NCBI RefSeq assembly: GCF_003148685.1
Contig: NZ_QGGR01000004.1
Coordinates: forward strand, 372,001-436,000
Direction: 5' to 3'
From: Actinoplanes xinjiangensis
GTDB taxonomy: Bacteria; Actinomycetota; Actinomycetes; Mycobacteriales; Micromonosporaceae
Length of the DNA: 64,000 nt
A program made the translations under genes and the position numbers. The notes under the pieces were generated by a model. The model was not told the DNA's origin and ran no database searches. It saw nothing but the letters and a program-made list of their open reading frames with translations. Shown one piece after another: positions 45,001-53,671 of the stretch. Each line of letters begins with the position of its first letter. Positions within the stretch are counted from its first letter, which is position 1.

Positions 45001-47426
45001 CCGGTGTGGTGGCGCCGGATGCCACCGCTGGTCAGGCCACCACCTACACCTACGACGCCAACGGCTCGGTGACCGAGGTCCGCGACCCGCTGCAACACAC
45101 CCGCACGGCGATCCACGACCGGGCCGGCCGGGTCGTCGCCACCACCGACGCGCTGGGCCGCTACCGCGAGCACGTCTACGACGCCGAGGGACACGTCGTC
45201 GAGACGGTCATCGCCCGGACCGTCGCCGACCCGCGCAACCCCGGCCGTGATCCGGAGCGCGAGAAGCACACCATCACCGACACCTACGACACCCTGGGCC
45301 GGCTCACCCGGACCGGGCTCGGCTCCACCGGGCCGGTCTACACCTACGGCTACAACGCCAAGGACGAGCTGACCAGCGCTAACGACCCGGCCGGCAGCCA
45401 GTCCCACCGCTATGACGGCAACGGCCGGCTGGAGCAGGTCAAGCGCGGGGACCGGGTCTTCGACTACGGCTACGACAGCAACGGCAACGTCACGTCCCGG
45501 ACGTTCCCGGACGGGACCGCGATCACCGCGGACTACGACGCGGACAACCGGATCACCGAGCTGACCGCGGCCGGCGACACCTGGACCTTCGGGTACGACC
45601 CGGCCGGCCGGCGCACCTCGACCAGCCTGCCCGCCGGCGATCTGGCCGAGAAGCTCAGCTACGACCGGGCGGGACGGCTCACCGGCATCCAGACCGGCAC
45701 GGTCGGGAAGTACACCCTCGACCTCGACCCGGCCGGCAACCCGACCAGGATCACCACCACCCGGGGCGAGATCTCCGAGCAGGTCGCCTACCGGTACGAC
45801 CCCGCCGACCGGCTCACCGACGCCTGTTACGGCACGGGCAGCTGCGGCACCGCCGGCACCGGGCGGATCTCCTACACGTACGACCTGGTCGGTAACCGCC
45901 GGACCCAGACCCGCACCGGCTCGGCGGGCGACGCCGCCACGTCCTACCGCTACGACGACGTCGACCAGCTGATCGCCGAGACGACCACCGGTACCGGCGC
46001 CGGCACGAAGACCTACCGCTACGACTCCGAGGGCAACCGGATCGACGACGGCGCCGACCGGTACGAATACCACCTCGACCACACGCTGCTGTCGGCGACC
46101 GTCGACGGGCGCAAGACGACGTACGCCTACAACGCGACCGGCCAGCGGCTGACCGCGACCACCGGGGCGTCCACCCGTACCTGGGACTGGGATCTCAACG
46201 GCCGGCTCCCGCAGATCGCGGTCGACCGCGACGGTGCCGGCTCGCGGACGTTCGTGCACAACGGCACGGGTGAGCCCCTGGCCCTGCGGGACGGCGGTGA
46301 GGCGAACTACTACGTCCACGACTGGCTGGGCGGTGTCGGTGCCCTGGTCTCCGGGGGCGGTGGGGTCCGGGCCGTCTACGACTACGACCCGTACGGGCTG
46401 CCGCGGACGTCGCCCACGCAGGCCGGTGTCGAGGTCACCGCGACCCCGGCGGCCACGGCCAACCCGCTGCGGTTCACCGGCCAGTACCAGGACCCCGGCA
46501 CCGGTGGCGACTACTACATGCGGGCCCGCATGTACGACCCCGGCACCGGCGTCTTCGCCGGCGTCGACCCGGTCAAGGCGGGCATCGGTGAACCCGCCAC
46601 GTCGCCCTACGCCTACGTCGACGGACGGGTCCTGCGCGCCGTCGACCCGACCGGCGAATCGCTGAAGGACATCCTCGCCGAGACCGGTGAGGCGATCGTC
46701 GAGACCGGCAAGGGCCTGCTGGACGCCTACGCCGATGCGGACGACGCCTCGGCGACCAGCATCGGCACCGACCCGGCGACGAAGAAGCAGGCCCAGCAGC
46801 GCACCGCCGAACGCGCCGACACCATGCTGGACCGCGACAAGCTGGAGGACGCGCTCAACGCCGAGTACGCCGAGGACGAGGGCAACCCCACCCGGCAGCG
46901 CACCCGCCAGGCCTTCGACCTGCTGACCGCCGTGCTGCCGGTCAAGGGACCGAAGAGTGCCGGAGTCCCCAAGGGCCCCCGCCCCGCACCGGCGGCGGGC
47001 ACCCGGGGTGGCATCGACGTCGGCGCCCCGCTCAGCGACATCAACAAGAACGGGGGCAAGAAGAACTGCGTCCGGTGTGCCATCGAGACGGACAAGATGC
47101 TGTCCGGGAAGAAGTGGGAGTCGCCGGAGGCCGGTGGGGTGTACCCCAACCAGGAGATCACCGACTACTCCCGGAGCATCGGCGGATCCACCACCTGGCA
47201 CAGCCGCAAGATCGCGGACATCGAGAAGTCCATGACCGGCTTCGGCTCCGGCGCCCGCGGCATCGTCATCGGCGGTCGCGGGCCCGGCAAGATCGGGCAC
47301 GCCTTCAACGTGATGAACCAGCGGGGCACCGTCAGATTCCTCGACGGACAGTCCGGCCGGGCCGCGGACCTGAACGACGGATTCGTGGAATTCTGGGTCC
47401 TGTACACCGACAAGGGGAGTAGATAG
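42015..47426 (+). CDS. Secreted RHS/YD-repeat polymorphic toxin, papain-fold C-terminus
   Basis: 1,803 residues. Signal peptide near the N-terminus (helix after MRRG, about residues 13-35), Pro/Ala-rich segment, a DUF6531-like opening (GAYTRIESDLGM), then some 30 YD repeats such as YDSAGNLTAEITPTGR over residues about 400-1480. The RHS core end is RFTGQYQDPGTGGDYYMRAR and YDPGTGVFAGVDPV, closing with VDPTGE. After a linker, the last 130 residues form a new domain with NCVRCA (Cys1685), GHAFNVMN (His1762) and FLDGQSG (Asp1777), the Cys-His-Asp of papain-fold toxins, most like the glutamine deamidase (Tox-PL) group. An Imm35-type gene follows after 3 bp. Confidence 0.9.
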   Translation: MPDDQFTLPESWMRRGLAIAAAVLVAAAPVPVRAAPAVAVPPQTPPAPQGLGSPERPLPVSALPNKGLPAGERPPVEPPATRAAGDARKLSAAQWTAAGAPAKKAKQGAVRAATTAVRGADALVLRPGYASGDTSLVVYFDLADTAITSWSATVYDAAGQEAQQSVTLGRGDLPVCGSPRRFCRGFGGAEGWALDAGHDYFVRITVDYPDGSTQTSAASNQARPRTLGDTPAIPAAQTVGCACANALGRTTSGQQLRGAGVNTGTGAYTRIESDLGMASFAVPFTLSRVYSSANTSSGLFGNGWASTLDLKVTATDSGATVRAEDGAQADFTRAGDGSYRRPAGVRSNLEKTAGGWELTTPEQIVHRFDGGGRYLSAKNKRGHGFTLNYNGTALTSVTDAAGRKVPIEYRQDLGFVTKVTLPDGRFTNYDYEGGRLRSFQSAISQTTQYRYDNGRLREVVDARGLAEVVNTYDATTGRVTRQQDINGKTTTVEWDAGRQEARVTDPDGVVDHDGYAGNLLKYTQNGNGDTSSQRYDAQANPNLNVDGNNNQRQSTFDGAGNMAAHTAPEPFSFTEKAEFTPGNKPRTFVDGNGVTWRAEYNDFHELTRRTDGEEHSYTYGYDDRGLRTSMTDPRGKTSRYEYDSAGNLTAEITPTGRRTEYTYDGTGRLRTETDPRGTVAGANRAAWTTTYGYDNEDRQTTVQQPGKAKPWETRYDEMGRTRTVTDPLSRATIYDYDQADRLETVKSPRGDLTSYTYTAAGRLQSQTNGEGDRTSYAYNRKGALEKLVTARGNEPGADPAQYTWTFHYDGNNNPVRRTHPNPGGGEVSRDTGWDELDRAVTETDPLGAQSSASYDNNDNVTAVEDPAKARIQFTYDRNNRPSDVTDSRQGRAHTDYDAAGNPEKQTSATGGVTTFTYDDDNRRISQVEPRGNVDGADADDYRTRFGYDRAGNLTSTTDPLGNVTEASYDAIDRVVTGTDANKRVTRFTYDDADQLTGVVAPDATAGQATTYTYDANGSVTEVRDPLQHTRTAIHDRAGRVVATTDALGRYREHVYDAEGHVVETVIARTVADPRNPGRDPEREKHTITDTYDTLGRLTRTGLGSTGPVYTYGYNAKDELTSANDPAGSQSHRYDGNGRLEQVKRGDRVFDYGYDSNGNVTSRTFPDGTAITADYDADNRITELTAAGDTWTFGYDPAGRRTSTSLPAGDLAEKLSYDRAGRLTGIQTGTVGKYTLDLDPAGNPTRITTTRGEISEQVAYRYDPADRLTDACYGTGSCGTAGTGRISYTYDLVGNRRTQTRTGSAGDAATSYRYDDVDQLIAETTTGTGAGTKTYRYDSEGNRIDDGADRYEYHLDHTLLSATVDGRKTTYAYNATGQRLTATTGASTRTWDWDLNGRLPQIAVDRDGAGSRTFVHNGTGEPLALRDGGEANYYVHDWLGGVGALVSGGGGVRAVYDYDPYGLPRTSPTQAGVEVTATPAATANPLRFTGQYQDPGTGGDYYMRARMYDPGTGVFAGVDPVKAGIGEPATSPYAYVDGRVLRAVDPTGESLKDILAETGEAIVETGKGLLDAYADADDASATSIGTDPATKKQAQQRTAERADTMLDRDKLEDALNAEYAEDEGNPTRQRTRQAFDLLTAVLPVKGPKSAGVPKGPRPAPAAGTRGGIDVGAPLSDINKNGGKKNCVRCAIETDKMLSGKKWESPEAGGVYPNQEITDYSRSIGGSTTWHSRKIADIEKSMTGFGSGARGIVIGGRGPGKIGHAFNVMNQRGTVRFLDGQSGRAADLNDGFVEFWVLYTDKGSR

Positions 47427-47429
47427 GCG

Positions 47430-47672
47430 ATGGTGAGCCTCGACGAGGCCCGCGCGGCGGCCGAGCGTTTCCTGGATCTCCAGGTCCGCCCGCAGCACCC
47501 GTACACGGTCGTCATCCTCGGCGAGTACGTCGAGGACGAGGGTGACGCCTGGCTCTTCCCGTACAACGGAACGGGATACATCGAGCGCAACGACCCCACC
47601 GAGATGATGCTCGGGAACTATCCGATCCGGGTGCTCAAGGAGACCGGCGCCGCCGACTTCAGCGAGCAGTGA
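47430..47672 (+). CDS. Imm35-type immunity protein
   Basis: 80 residues: VSLDEARAAAERFLDLQV, then WLFPYNGTGYIERNDPTEMM and NYPIRVLKETG, the pattern of the Imm35 (YrhB-like) immunity family. It starts 3 bp after the RHS toxin stop and is co-transcribed, as expected for the antidote to the C-terminal domain. Acidic, no signal peptide, so it acts in the cytoplasm. Confidence 0.8.
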   Translation: MVSLDEARAAAERFLDLQVRPQHPYTVVILGEYVEDEGDAWLFPYNGTGYIERNDPTEMMLGNYPIRVLKETGAADFSEQ

Positions 47673-47676
47673 CCGA

Positions 47677-47720
47677 ACGGGACGGCCGGTACCGCCGGGT
47701 GGCGGTACCGGCCGTCCCGT
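47677..47720. terminator. 20-bp perfect hairpin, bidirectional terminator
   Basis: Left arm ACGGGACGGCCGGTACCGCC (47677-47696), GGGT loop, exact complement at 47701-47720. It starts 4 bp after the immunity gene and ends 14 bp before the convergent GH3 stop, serving both. Confidence 0.85.
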
Positions 47721-47734
47721 CACGTACGCCCGGG

Positions 47735-49504
47735 TCAGCCGAGCCGGAGGCCGTGGCCGTCCGGGAACAGGGGATCGGCGGTGTCGTTCGGGACGTCCTC
47801 GCGGGAGGCCGCCACGGCGGCCATCGAGGACGGCAGCTCGAACGGCAGCGTTCCGGTGGCGGGGGAGCGGCCGAACAGCACGTCCAGCAGCGCCTCGTCG
47901 CTCGCCCCGAAACTGCCGGTCAGGGCCGCGGCCGTGCCGGTGAGCGGGGTGAGCACGGCGGGTCGGTCCAGCCACACGTCGACCACGGTCGGCAGGGCCG
48001 CGGTCAGGTCCAGGACGGGCGCCAGTTCCTCGGCGGTCCACTCCAGGCGCCCGGCGTGGAAGAACGCCTCGAACCCGCCGCCGCGCGGATCGTACGGGGC
48101 GGCCCGCCGCACGATCGCCACGTCGGCGAGCGCCGGGTCGTCGACCACCTTGGCGTATCCGGCGGCGACCACCGGGTCCACACCGTCGAGCTGGACGCAG
48201 ATCCCCTCGGTCAACGGCAGGACGGGCCGGGCCCCGGGTCGCGCGGGGCGGTCGGTGAGGACCACGACACAGCGGCGCTGGGCCGTAAGGCCGGCGGCCC
48301 GGAAGGCCGGCTTCCCGGCGACGCGGGCGGCCACCGCCGGGTCGACATAGCGGCGGTCGTCGAAGAGGCCCAGCCGGAACTTGTCCCGGAGGATGCGGCG
48401 GGCCGAGACGTCGATCCGGGACTCCGGGACACGGCCGTCGGTGACCAGGTCGATGATCAGCTCGGGGCAGTGCTCGCCGCCGAGCTGGTCGGCGCCGGCG
48501 GCCAGGATGCGTTCCACCCGGGTGTGGCGGTCGAGGTGCTCGACACCCCAGGCGCGGGCCGGCATGTCGGTACCCATGATCACCGCGTCGGTGACCAGAC
48601 CCCAGTCGGTGCAGACCACGCCGTCGAAGCCGTACCGTTCGCGGAGCAGGCCCTGGAGGATCTCCCGGTTGAAACCGAAGCCGACCTCCTCGTACGACGT
48701 GTCGACCGGCATGCCGTAGTAGGGCATGACCTGGGCGACTCCGGCCCGGAAGGCGGCCTCGAACGGCTTGAGGTGGTAGTCCCACATGCCGCCGGGGTAG
48801 ACCTGCTCCCGCCCGTAGGGGAAGTGCGCGTCCTCGCCGTCCTTCTGCGGCCCGGCGCCGGGGAAGTGCTTGACCATGGCGGCCACCGACGACGGGCCGA
48901 GCGTGTCGCCCTGGAGGCCGAGCACGTATGCGCTGATCAGCGACGACACCACGTCGGCGTCGGAACCGAGGGTGCCGTTGGTACGGGCCCAGCGCGGCTC
49001 GGTGGCGAGGTCGGCCATCGGGTGCAGCGCGACGCGGATGCCGGTGGCCAGGTATTCCTGCCGGACGATGTCGGCGAACTCCCGTACCAGAGCGGGGTCT
49101 CTGGTCGCGCCGAGCCCGATGGGCTCCGGCCACGCGGAGAAACCGCCGGCCGCCGCGGACGTCGCGGGGTTGTCGACGACGCCGTGCCGCGGGTCGGTGG
49201 AGACGGTGACCGGTATGCCGTGGCCGGTGCCCGCCGCGATCTCCTGGATCCGGTTGTGCCAGGTGGCGAGCCGCTCCGGTGGCACCGGTGCGAAGGTCAG
49301 GATGTTGACGTGGTTGATCAGCTTGCCCTGGAGCAGGGCGGACGCGGACGGGATCATCTCGTTGCCGCCGGCGATCGTGCCGTCCGGCTCGACCGCGATC
49401 ATGGTGTGGAACATCAGGCCGGCCTTCTCCGCCAGCGTGAGCCGGGAGAGCAGGTCGGTGACCCGGTCCTCGATGGGCAGAGCGGCGTTCCGGTAGGGAT
49501 GCAT
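47735..49504 (-). CDS. GH3-family glycosidase (beta-glucosidase/xylosidase type)
   Basis: 589 residues, no signal peptide, so probably cytoplasmic. Lys212-His213 in VKHFPGAG and the nucleophile Asp300 in GVVCTDWG define GH3; the C-terminal domain (about 400-589) is present. Exact sugar unknown. ATG at 49504 with GGAG 7 nt upstream. 17 bp after an MFS permease gene, forming an uptake-and-cleavage operon opposite a ROK repressor. Confidence 0.88.
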   Translation of the reverse strand: MHPYRNAALPIEDRVTDLLSRLTLAEKAGLMFHTMIAVEPDGTIAGGNEMIPSASALLQGKLINHVNILTFAPVPPERLATWHNRIQEIAAGTGHGIPVTVSTDPRHGVVDNPATSAAAGGFSAWPEPIGLGATRDPALVREFADIVRQEYLATGIRVALHPMADLATEPRWARTNGTLGSDADVVSSLISAYVLGLQGDTLGPSSVAAMVKHFPGAGPQKDGEDAHFPYGREQVYPGGMWDYHLKPFEAAFRAGVAQVMPYYGMPVDTSYEEVGFGFNREILQGLLRERYGFDGVVCTDWGLVTDAVIMGTDMPARAWGVEHLDRHTRVERILAAGADQLGGEHCPELIIDLVTDGRVPESRIDVSARRILRDKFRLGLFDDRRYVDPAVAARVAGKPAFRAAGLTAQRRCVVVLTDRPARPGARPVLPLTEGICVQLDGVDPVVAAGYAKVVDDPALADVAIVRRAAPYDPRGGGFEAFFHAGRLEWTAEELAPVLDLTAALPTVVDVWLDRPAVLTPLTGTAAALTGSFGASDEALLDVLFGRSPATGTLPFELPSSMAAVAASREDVPNDTADPLFPDGHGLRLG

Positions 49505-49521
49505 CAGGTTCTCCAAAGGAA

Positions 49522-50787
49522 TCAGCGGGCGCCGCGGACCATGCGGACCAGCAGCGAGCCGGCGATCGCGACGGCCGCGCCGCACAGGAACAGCAGGCTG
49601 TAGTTCGCGCCGCCCGCACCGACGGCGAGGATCGGCGCGGCCAGGATCGGCACGAGCGACTGCGGCAGCGCGTTGGCGATGTTGAGCACCCCCATGTCCT
49701 TGGCGGCGTCGTCGGGATCGGGCAGCACGTCGGTGGCGAGCGCCAGGTCGACGGCGAGGTAGGCGCCCTGGCCGAGGCCGAAGAGCAGGGCCGCGGCGAG
49801 GAAGACCCCGAAACTGCCGGCGAACGCGATGACCACGAGCGCGGCGGCGACGACGATGCCGGCGCCGAGCACGAACGGCTTGCGACGGCCGAGCCGGTCG
49901 GAGAGCATGCCGCCGGCCGCGGAGCCGACGACCAGGCCGCCGGTGCTGATCAGAGTGGCGAGCAGGATGCCGCCGGCCACGGTGTCGGTGGTGTACCCGA
50001 ACCGGTCGATCAGCAGGTACGCCTGGTAGGTGGTGACACAGGCCAGGCCCATCCAGATGAGGAACCGGCTGACGATGTTCCAGACGAAGTCCGGGTGCCG
50101 CCGCGGGCTGACGTAGAAGGTGCTCAGGAACTCCTTGAACCGGTACGGGGCGAAGTGCCCCCGCTCGGCCGGGCGGTCCTTGAGGACGGCCACCAGCAGG
50201 GCGACCGTGGCGACACCGATGGCGGCCGGGATCGCGAACATGAGCAGCGCGTCACCGGCCAGGGCGGCGGCCATCGCGCTGCCGAGCAGGACGGACACCG
50301 AGGTCATCAGGCCGAGGATGCCGCTGACCCGGCCGCGCTGCCGGGCCGGGATCTGGTCGGGCAGCAGCGCGGTCAGGGTGGAGAGGGTGGCGTTGACGCC
50401 GAGCTGGGCGAGTGCCCACCCGGTGGTCAGGACCGCGACGCTGTCGCCGAGCGCGACCACCAGCAGACCGGCGAAGCCGACCAGCATGCCGCCGAGCAGC
50501 CAGGGGCGGCGCCGGCCGAAGCGGGAGGTGGTCCGGTCGGACATGGCACCGAAGAACGGGTTGCCGATCAGGGCGAGCACGGCGCCGACGGAGAGCACGG
50601 TGCCGAGGGCGGCGGCCTTGTCGTCGGGGGCGATCTGCGCGACCCGGATCGACATGGTGACCACGACCGGGGTGAGGATCGTCAGGTACGCGCCGAGCTG
50701 CGCGAGCGCCATCGCGACGATGAGCCGCGTCGGCGCGTCGGGAACGGTCGGGGTGGTGGCCGGCGGGCGGGGCTGGACAGTCGTCAT
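49522..50787 (-). CDS. MFS sugar (glycoside) transporter
   Basis: 421 residues, about twelve helices. GAMSDRTTSRFGRRRPWLLGG and GGMLSDRLGRRKPFVLGAG are the two loop motifs, and the first has the TTSRFGRRRPW form seen in glycoside and sucrose permeases. It would import the substrate of the GH3 enzyme encoded just downstream. ATG at 50787 with GAGG 6 nt upstream. Confidence 0.87.
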   Translation of the reverse strand: MTTVQPRPPATTPTVPDAPTRLIVAMALAQLGAYLTILTPVVVTMSIRVAQIAPDDKAAALGTVLSVGAVLALIGNPFFGAMSDRTTSRFGRRRPWLLGGMLVGFAGLLVVALGDSVAVLTTGWALAQLGVNATLSTLTALLPDQIPARQRGRVSGILGLMTSVSVLLGSAMAAALAGDALLMFAIPAAIGVATVALLVAVLKDRPAERGHFAPYRFKEFLSTFYVSPRRHPDFVWNIVSRFLIWMGLACVTTYQAYLLIDRFGYTTDTVAGGILLATLISTGGLVVGSAAGGMLSDRLGRRKPFVLGAGIVVAAALVVIAFAGSFGVFLAAALLFGLGQGAYLAVDLALATDVLPDPDDAAKDMGVLNIANALPQSLVPILAAPILAVGAGGANYSLLFLCGAAVAIAGSLLVRMVRGAR

Positions 50788-50819
50788 CGCACACCTCAGA
50801 GCAATAAGGGGGAGAAATG

Positions 50820-50840
50820 ACACCGGGCCGGCTCCGGTGT
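50820..50840. promoter_or_regulatory. Inverted repeat in divergent MFS/ROK region
   Basis: ACACCGG-GCCGGCT-CCGGTGT, perfect 7-bp arms, 33 bp upstream of the MFS start. A candidate site for the ROK repressor encoded opposite. The rest of 50788-51024 shows no gene. Confidence 0.4.
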
Positions 50841-51024
50841 GGTGTTAACGCCTTGTTCGCTGAACGTATCGATTCGATCAGCGCCGAACCAGTGCCGAAA
50901 AGGCCTGCTCACGGCTGTGATTTGCCGGTGTTTCGCATTACCGCCGCCCGGTTTGCCCGGTCATGGATGTGACCGGCGTCGCTATCGGCCGGTAATTACG
51001 TCCAGTTGCGGCAAAACTGGGTCC

Positions 51025-53478
51025 ATGGCGGGCCGGAGGGTGCATCAGATCCGCCGGGACCTGCTCCTGGCCGCGGTCCGCGAGGCCGGCCGGAGCACCC
51101 GCGCCGACCTGGCCCGGCGCACCGGCATGGCCCGGATGACCGTCGACGGCCTGGTCACCGAGCTGCTCACGGCCGGCCTGCTGGCCGAGGAGGCCGCGGT
51201 CCCCGACGGGACCCGCGCCGGGCGTCCCGCCCGGTCGATCACCCTCGGTCCGGCGGCGGGCGGGGTGGTGGGCGCGATCGTGACGACCCAGGGGGTACGC
51301 GTGGCGAGCGCCGACCTCACCGGGCGCATCCTCACCGAGCACCGGCACACCGGCAACGCCCCGGACGCCTCCGCCCACCTGGACGCCTCCGCTCTTCTGG
51401 ACGCTCCCGCTTCCCTGGACGCTCCGGCTCTCCTGGATGCTCCGGCTCTCCTGGACACCCTCGCGCTTCTGGTCGCCGAGTGCGCGACCGTCGTCGAAGG
51501 GCCGGTCTGGTCGGTCGTGCTCGGCCTCGGCGCCGACCAGGACCCCGCCCTCGCCACCGGTCTGCAGCAGCGCCTCGGCCGCCGGGTAGTCGTCCGCACC
51601 GCCGCCGAGCTGAGCCTGCTCGGTGAGGTCGGCTACGGGACCGCGGCCGGCCACACCGACGTCTGCTATCTGCGGGTCGGCTCGGGCATCACCGGCGGCC
51701 TGCTCCTCGGCGGCGTGCTGCACCACGGGGCACACGGCGCCGCCGGCCGGATCGGGCACGTCCAGATGGACGAGATCGGCCCGCTCTGCCGCTGCGGCAA
51801 CCGGGGCTGCCTGGACACGATCGCCTCGGCCCCGGCCATCCTCGCCGCCCTCGGCACACCCCACGGCGAACCGGTCACCGCCCGGCGCGCGGTCGAGCTG
51901 TCCCGCACCGACGAGGCCACCGAGCGGATCCTCGCCGACGCCGGCCGGATGATCGGGCGGGTCGTCGCCGACCTGGCCAACACCGTCAACCCGGCGCTGA
52001 TCGTGCTGGACGGGCCGCTGATCGAGGCGGGCGGGCCGATCGTCACCGCGGTCGGCGAGTCCCTCCAGCGGTACGCGCAGCCCGAGGTGACGGCCGCCAC
52101 CTCGGTCCGGGCCGGAACGCTGGGCGAACGGGCGGGGCTGCTCGGCGCCCTCTGGGCCGGGCTGCGGGCCACCCCGGCGGCGCGCGGTAGCCGTACCCTC
52201 GCCCGGGTCTCACCCACCGTGACCACCGCGGACCTCGCGCCGAGGGGCGATCCCGCCGCCGGGAGCGCCGACGGCCTCGCGCGATCGGGGAAAGCCGGCG
52301 CCGGGGGTGCCGTCGATCTCGCGCGGCCCGCTGCCGGAAGTGCCGCCGGCCTCGCGACGCCGGGGGAGCGGGAGCGGGCCGTGCGGCGCGAGATCCTCGT
52401 CGAGACGCTGCGGGGGCTCGGCCAGGCGACCCGCAGTGATCTGGTGAAACACACCCGGCTGCCGCGGGCGGCGGTGGCCGCGCTGCTGGACGGGCTGGCC
52501 CGGGACGGCGTCGTCGAGCGGTGTGCCGCGGACGGGCCGCGCGCCGGCCGGCCGTCGCCGTGCTTCCGCCTGGTGGCGCCCGGGGAGTTGCTGGTCGGCG
52601 TGGCGATCGGCGGTGACGGTGTCCGGGTGATCGCCACCGACGGGACGGGTGCGGTCCGCTGGTCGGATGTCCGGGGGATGTCGCCGGCCCTGGACGGCCG
52701 GGCGGTCATGCGGGCCACCGCCGAGTACGTGCTGGAACTGCTGGACGGTCACGGCGGGCGGCCGGGGCCGGGAACCCGGTTCGCGGTGAGCATGCCGGCG
52801 CCGGTGCACCCGGTCGCCGGGCACCTCAGTTCCCGCAGTGTGCTGACCATGTTCGCCGGGTTCTCACCGGCCGAGGAGATCTCCGCGGTGCTCGGCCGCC
52901 CGGTGCGGGTCACCAACAACGCCCAGCTGGCGGCGCTGGCGGAGAGCCGGCGGGGCGCCGCCCGGGGTGCCCGCGACGTGCTGTTCCTCAGCTGCGACCA
53001 GTACACCGGGGCCGGGCTGGTGTCCGGCGGACGGCCGCACGCCGGGGCGATCGGATATGCGGGGGAGGTCGGGCACCTCACCGTCCGCGAGATCGGGCCG
53101 CTGTGCCTGTGCGGCAGACGGGGATGCCTCAGCGCGTTCCTGTCGCCGGGGTATTTCGCCGCGGTGTCCGACGGCGGCCCGCCCGACGAGAGCCGGCTGC
53201 TGGCCCGGGCCGCCTCCGGGGACCGTCCCGCCCGGCGTGCGCTGCTCGACGCGGGCCGCTTGATCGGGCGTACGGTCACCGCGCTGGTGTCCGTTTTCGA
53301 TCCGGCCGTGGTGGTCGTCGGGGGCCGGTTCACCGAGCCGGGTGATTTCGTCGTCGACGGGGTCCGGGAGGCGCTCCAGCGGCACTGTGCCCCGGCCGTG
53401 GCCGCCGCCCTCACCGTGGTTCCGGCAGCTCTCGGACGCGACGCCGAGGCACTGGGGGCGATCGAGTCGATGTTGTGA
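51025..53478 (+). CDS. Tandem double ROK-family repressor (HTH-ROK-HTH-ROK)
   Basis: 817 residues, twice the normal ROK repressor. Module 1 (1-390): HTH with TRADLARRTGMARMTVDGLV, ROK domain with the zinc motif CRCGNRGCLD (Cys255, 257, 262). Module 2 (about 445-817): HTH with ATRSDLVKHTRLPRAAVAAL, ROK domain with CLCGRRGCLS (Cys694, 696, 701). A Gly/Ala-rich linker (about 395-445) joins them. Neither module has the DxGxT ATP motif, so both are sensors, not kinases. Residues 112-147 hold a short LDAPA-type repeat inserted in module 1. Probable repressor of the divergent MFS-GH3 operon. Confidence 0.9.
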   Translation: MAGRRVHQIRRDLLLAAVREAGRSTRADLARRTGMARMTVDGLVTELLTAGLLAEEAAVPDGTRAGRPARSITLGPAAGGVVGAIVTTQGVRVASADLTGRILTEHRHTGNAPDASAHLDASALLDAPASLDAPALLDAPALLDTLALLVAECATVVEGPVWSVVLGLGADQDPALATGLQQRLGRRVVVRTAAELSLLGEVGYGTAAGHTDVCYLRVGSGITGGLLLGGVLHHGAHGAAGRIGHVQMDEIGPLCRCGNRGCLDTIASAPAILAALGTPHGEPVTARRAVELSRTDEATERILADAGRMIGRVVADLANTVNPALIVLDGPLIEAGGPIVTAVGESLQRYAQPEVTAATSVRAGTLGERAGLLGALWAGLRATPAARGSRTLARVSPTVTTADLAPRGDPAAGSADGLARSGKAGAGGAVDLARPAAGSAAGLATPGERERAVRREILVETLRGLGQATRSDLVKHTRLPRAAVAALLDGLARDGVVERCAADGPRAGRPSPCFRLVAPGELLVGVAIGGDGVRVIATDGTGAVRWSDVRGMSPALDGRAVMRATAEYVLELLDGHGGRPGPGTRFAVSMPAPVHPVAGHLSSRSVLTMFAGFSPAEEISAVLGRPVRVTNNAQLAALAESRRGAARGARDVLFLSCDQYTGAGLVSGGRPHAGAIGYAGEVGHLTVREIGPLCLCGRRGCLSAFLSPGYFAAVSDGGPPDESRLLARAASGDRPARRALLDAGRLIGRTVTALVSVFDPAVVVVGGRFTEPGDFVVDGVREALQRHCAPAVAAALTVVPAALGRDAEALGAIESML

Positions 53479-53671
53479 GGTTGCCGTTCCGTCGCGGTGC
53501 CGTGACCGCATCGAAACTCTCCGGCTTTAGTGGGCCGCCGTCGGGTGGCTCAGATGCGACGACTAGAGTGCGGTTGCGGCCCGCCCCGGGCCGGCAACGC
53601 TGCCGACGAAATCGTCCCTGGGGCCTCAACGGGCTATCCGCATCTCGCTACCCGATCCAGGGGGAAGAATA

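Noticed and set aside
42546..49619. A 2,357-codon open frame on the minus strand opposite the RHS gene and running into the GH3 region in another frame
   Set aside because: It mirrors the YD repeats and GC-rich third positions of real genes, has no recognisable domain and would overlap the well-supported RHS, immunity and GH3 genes.
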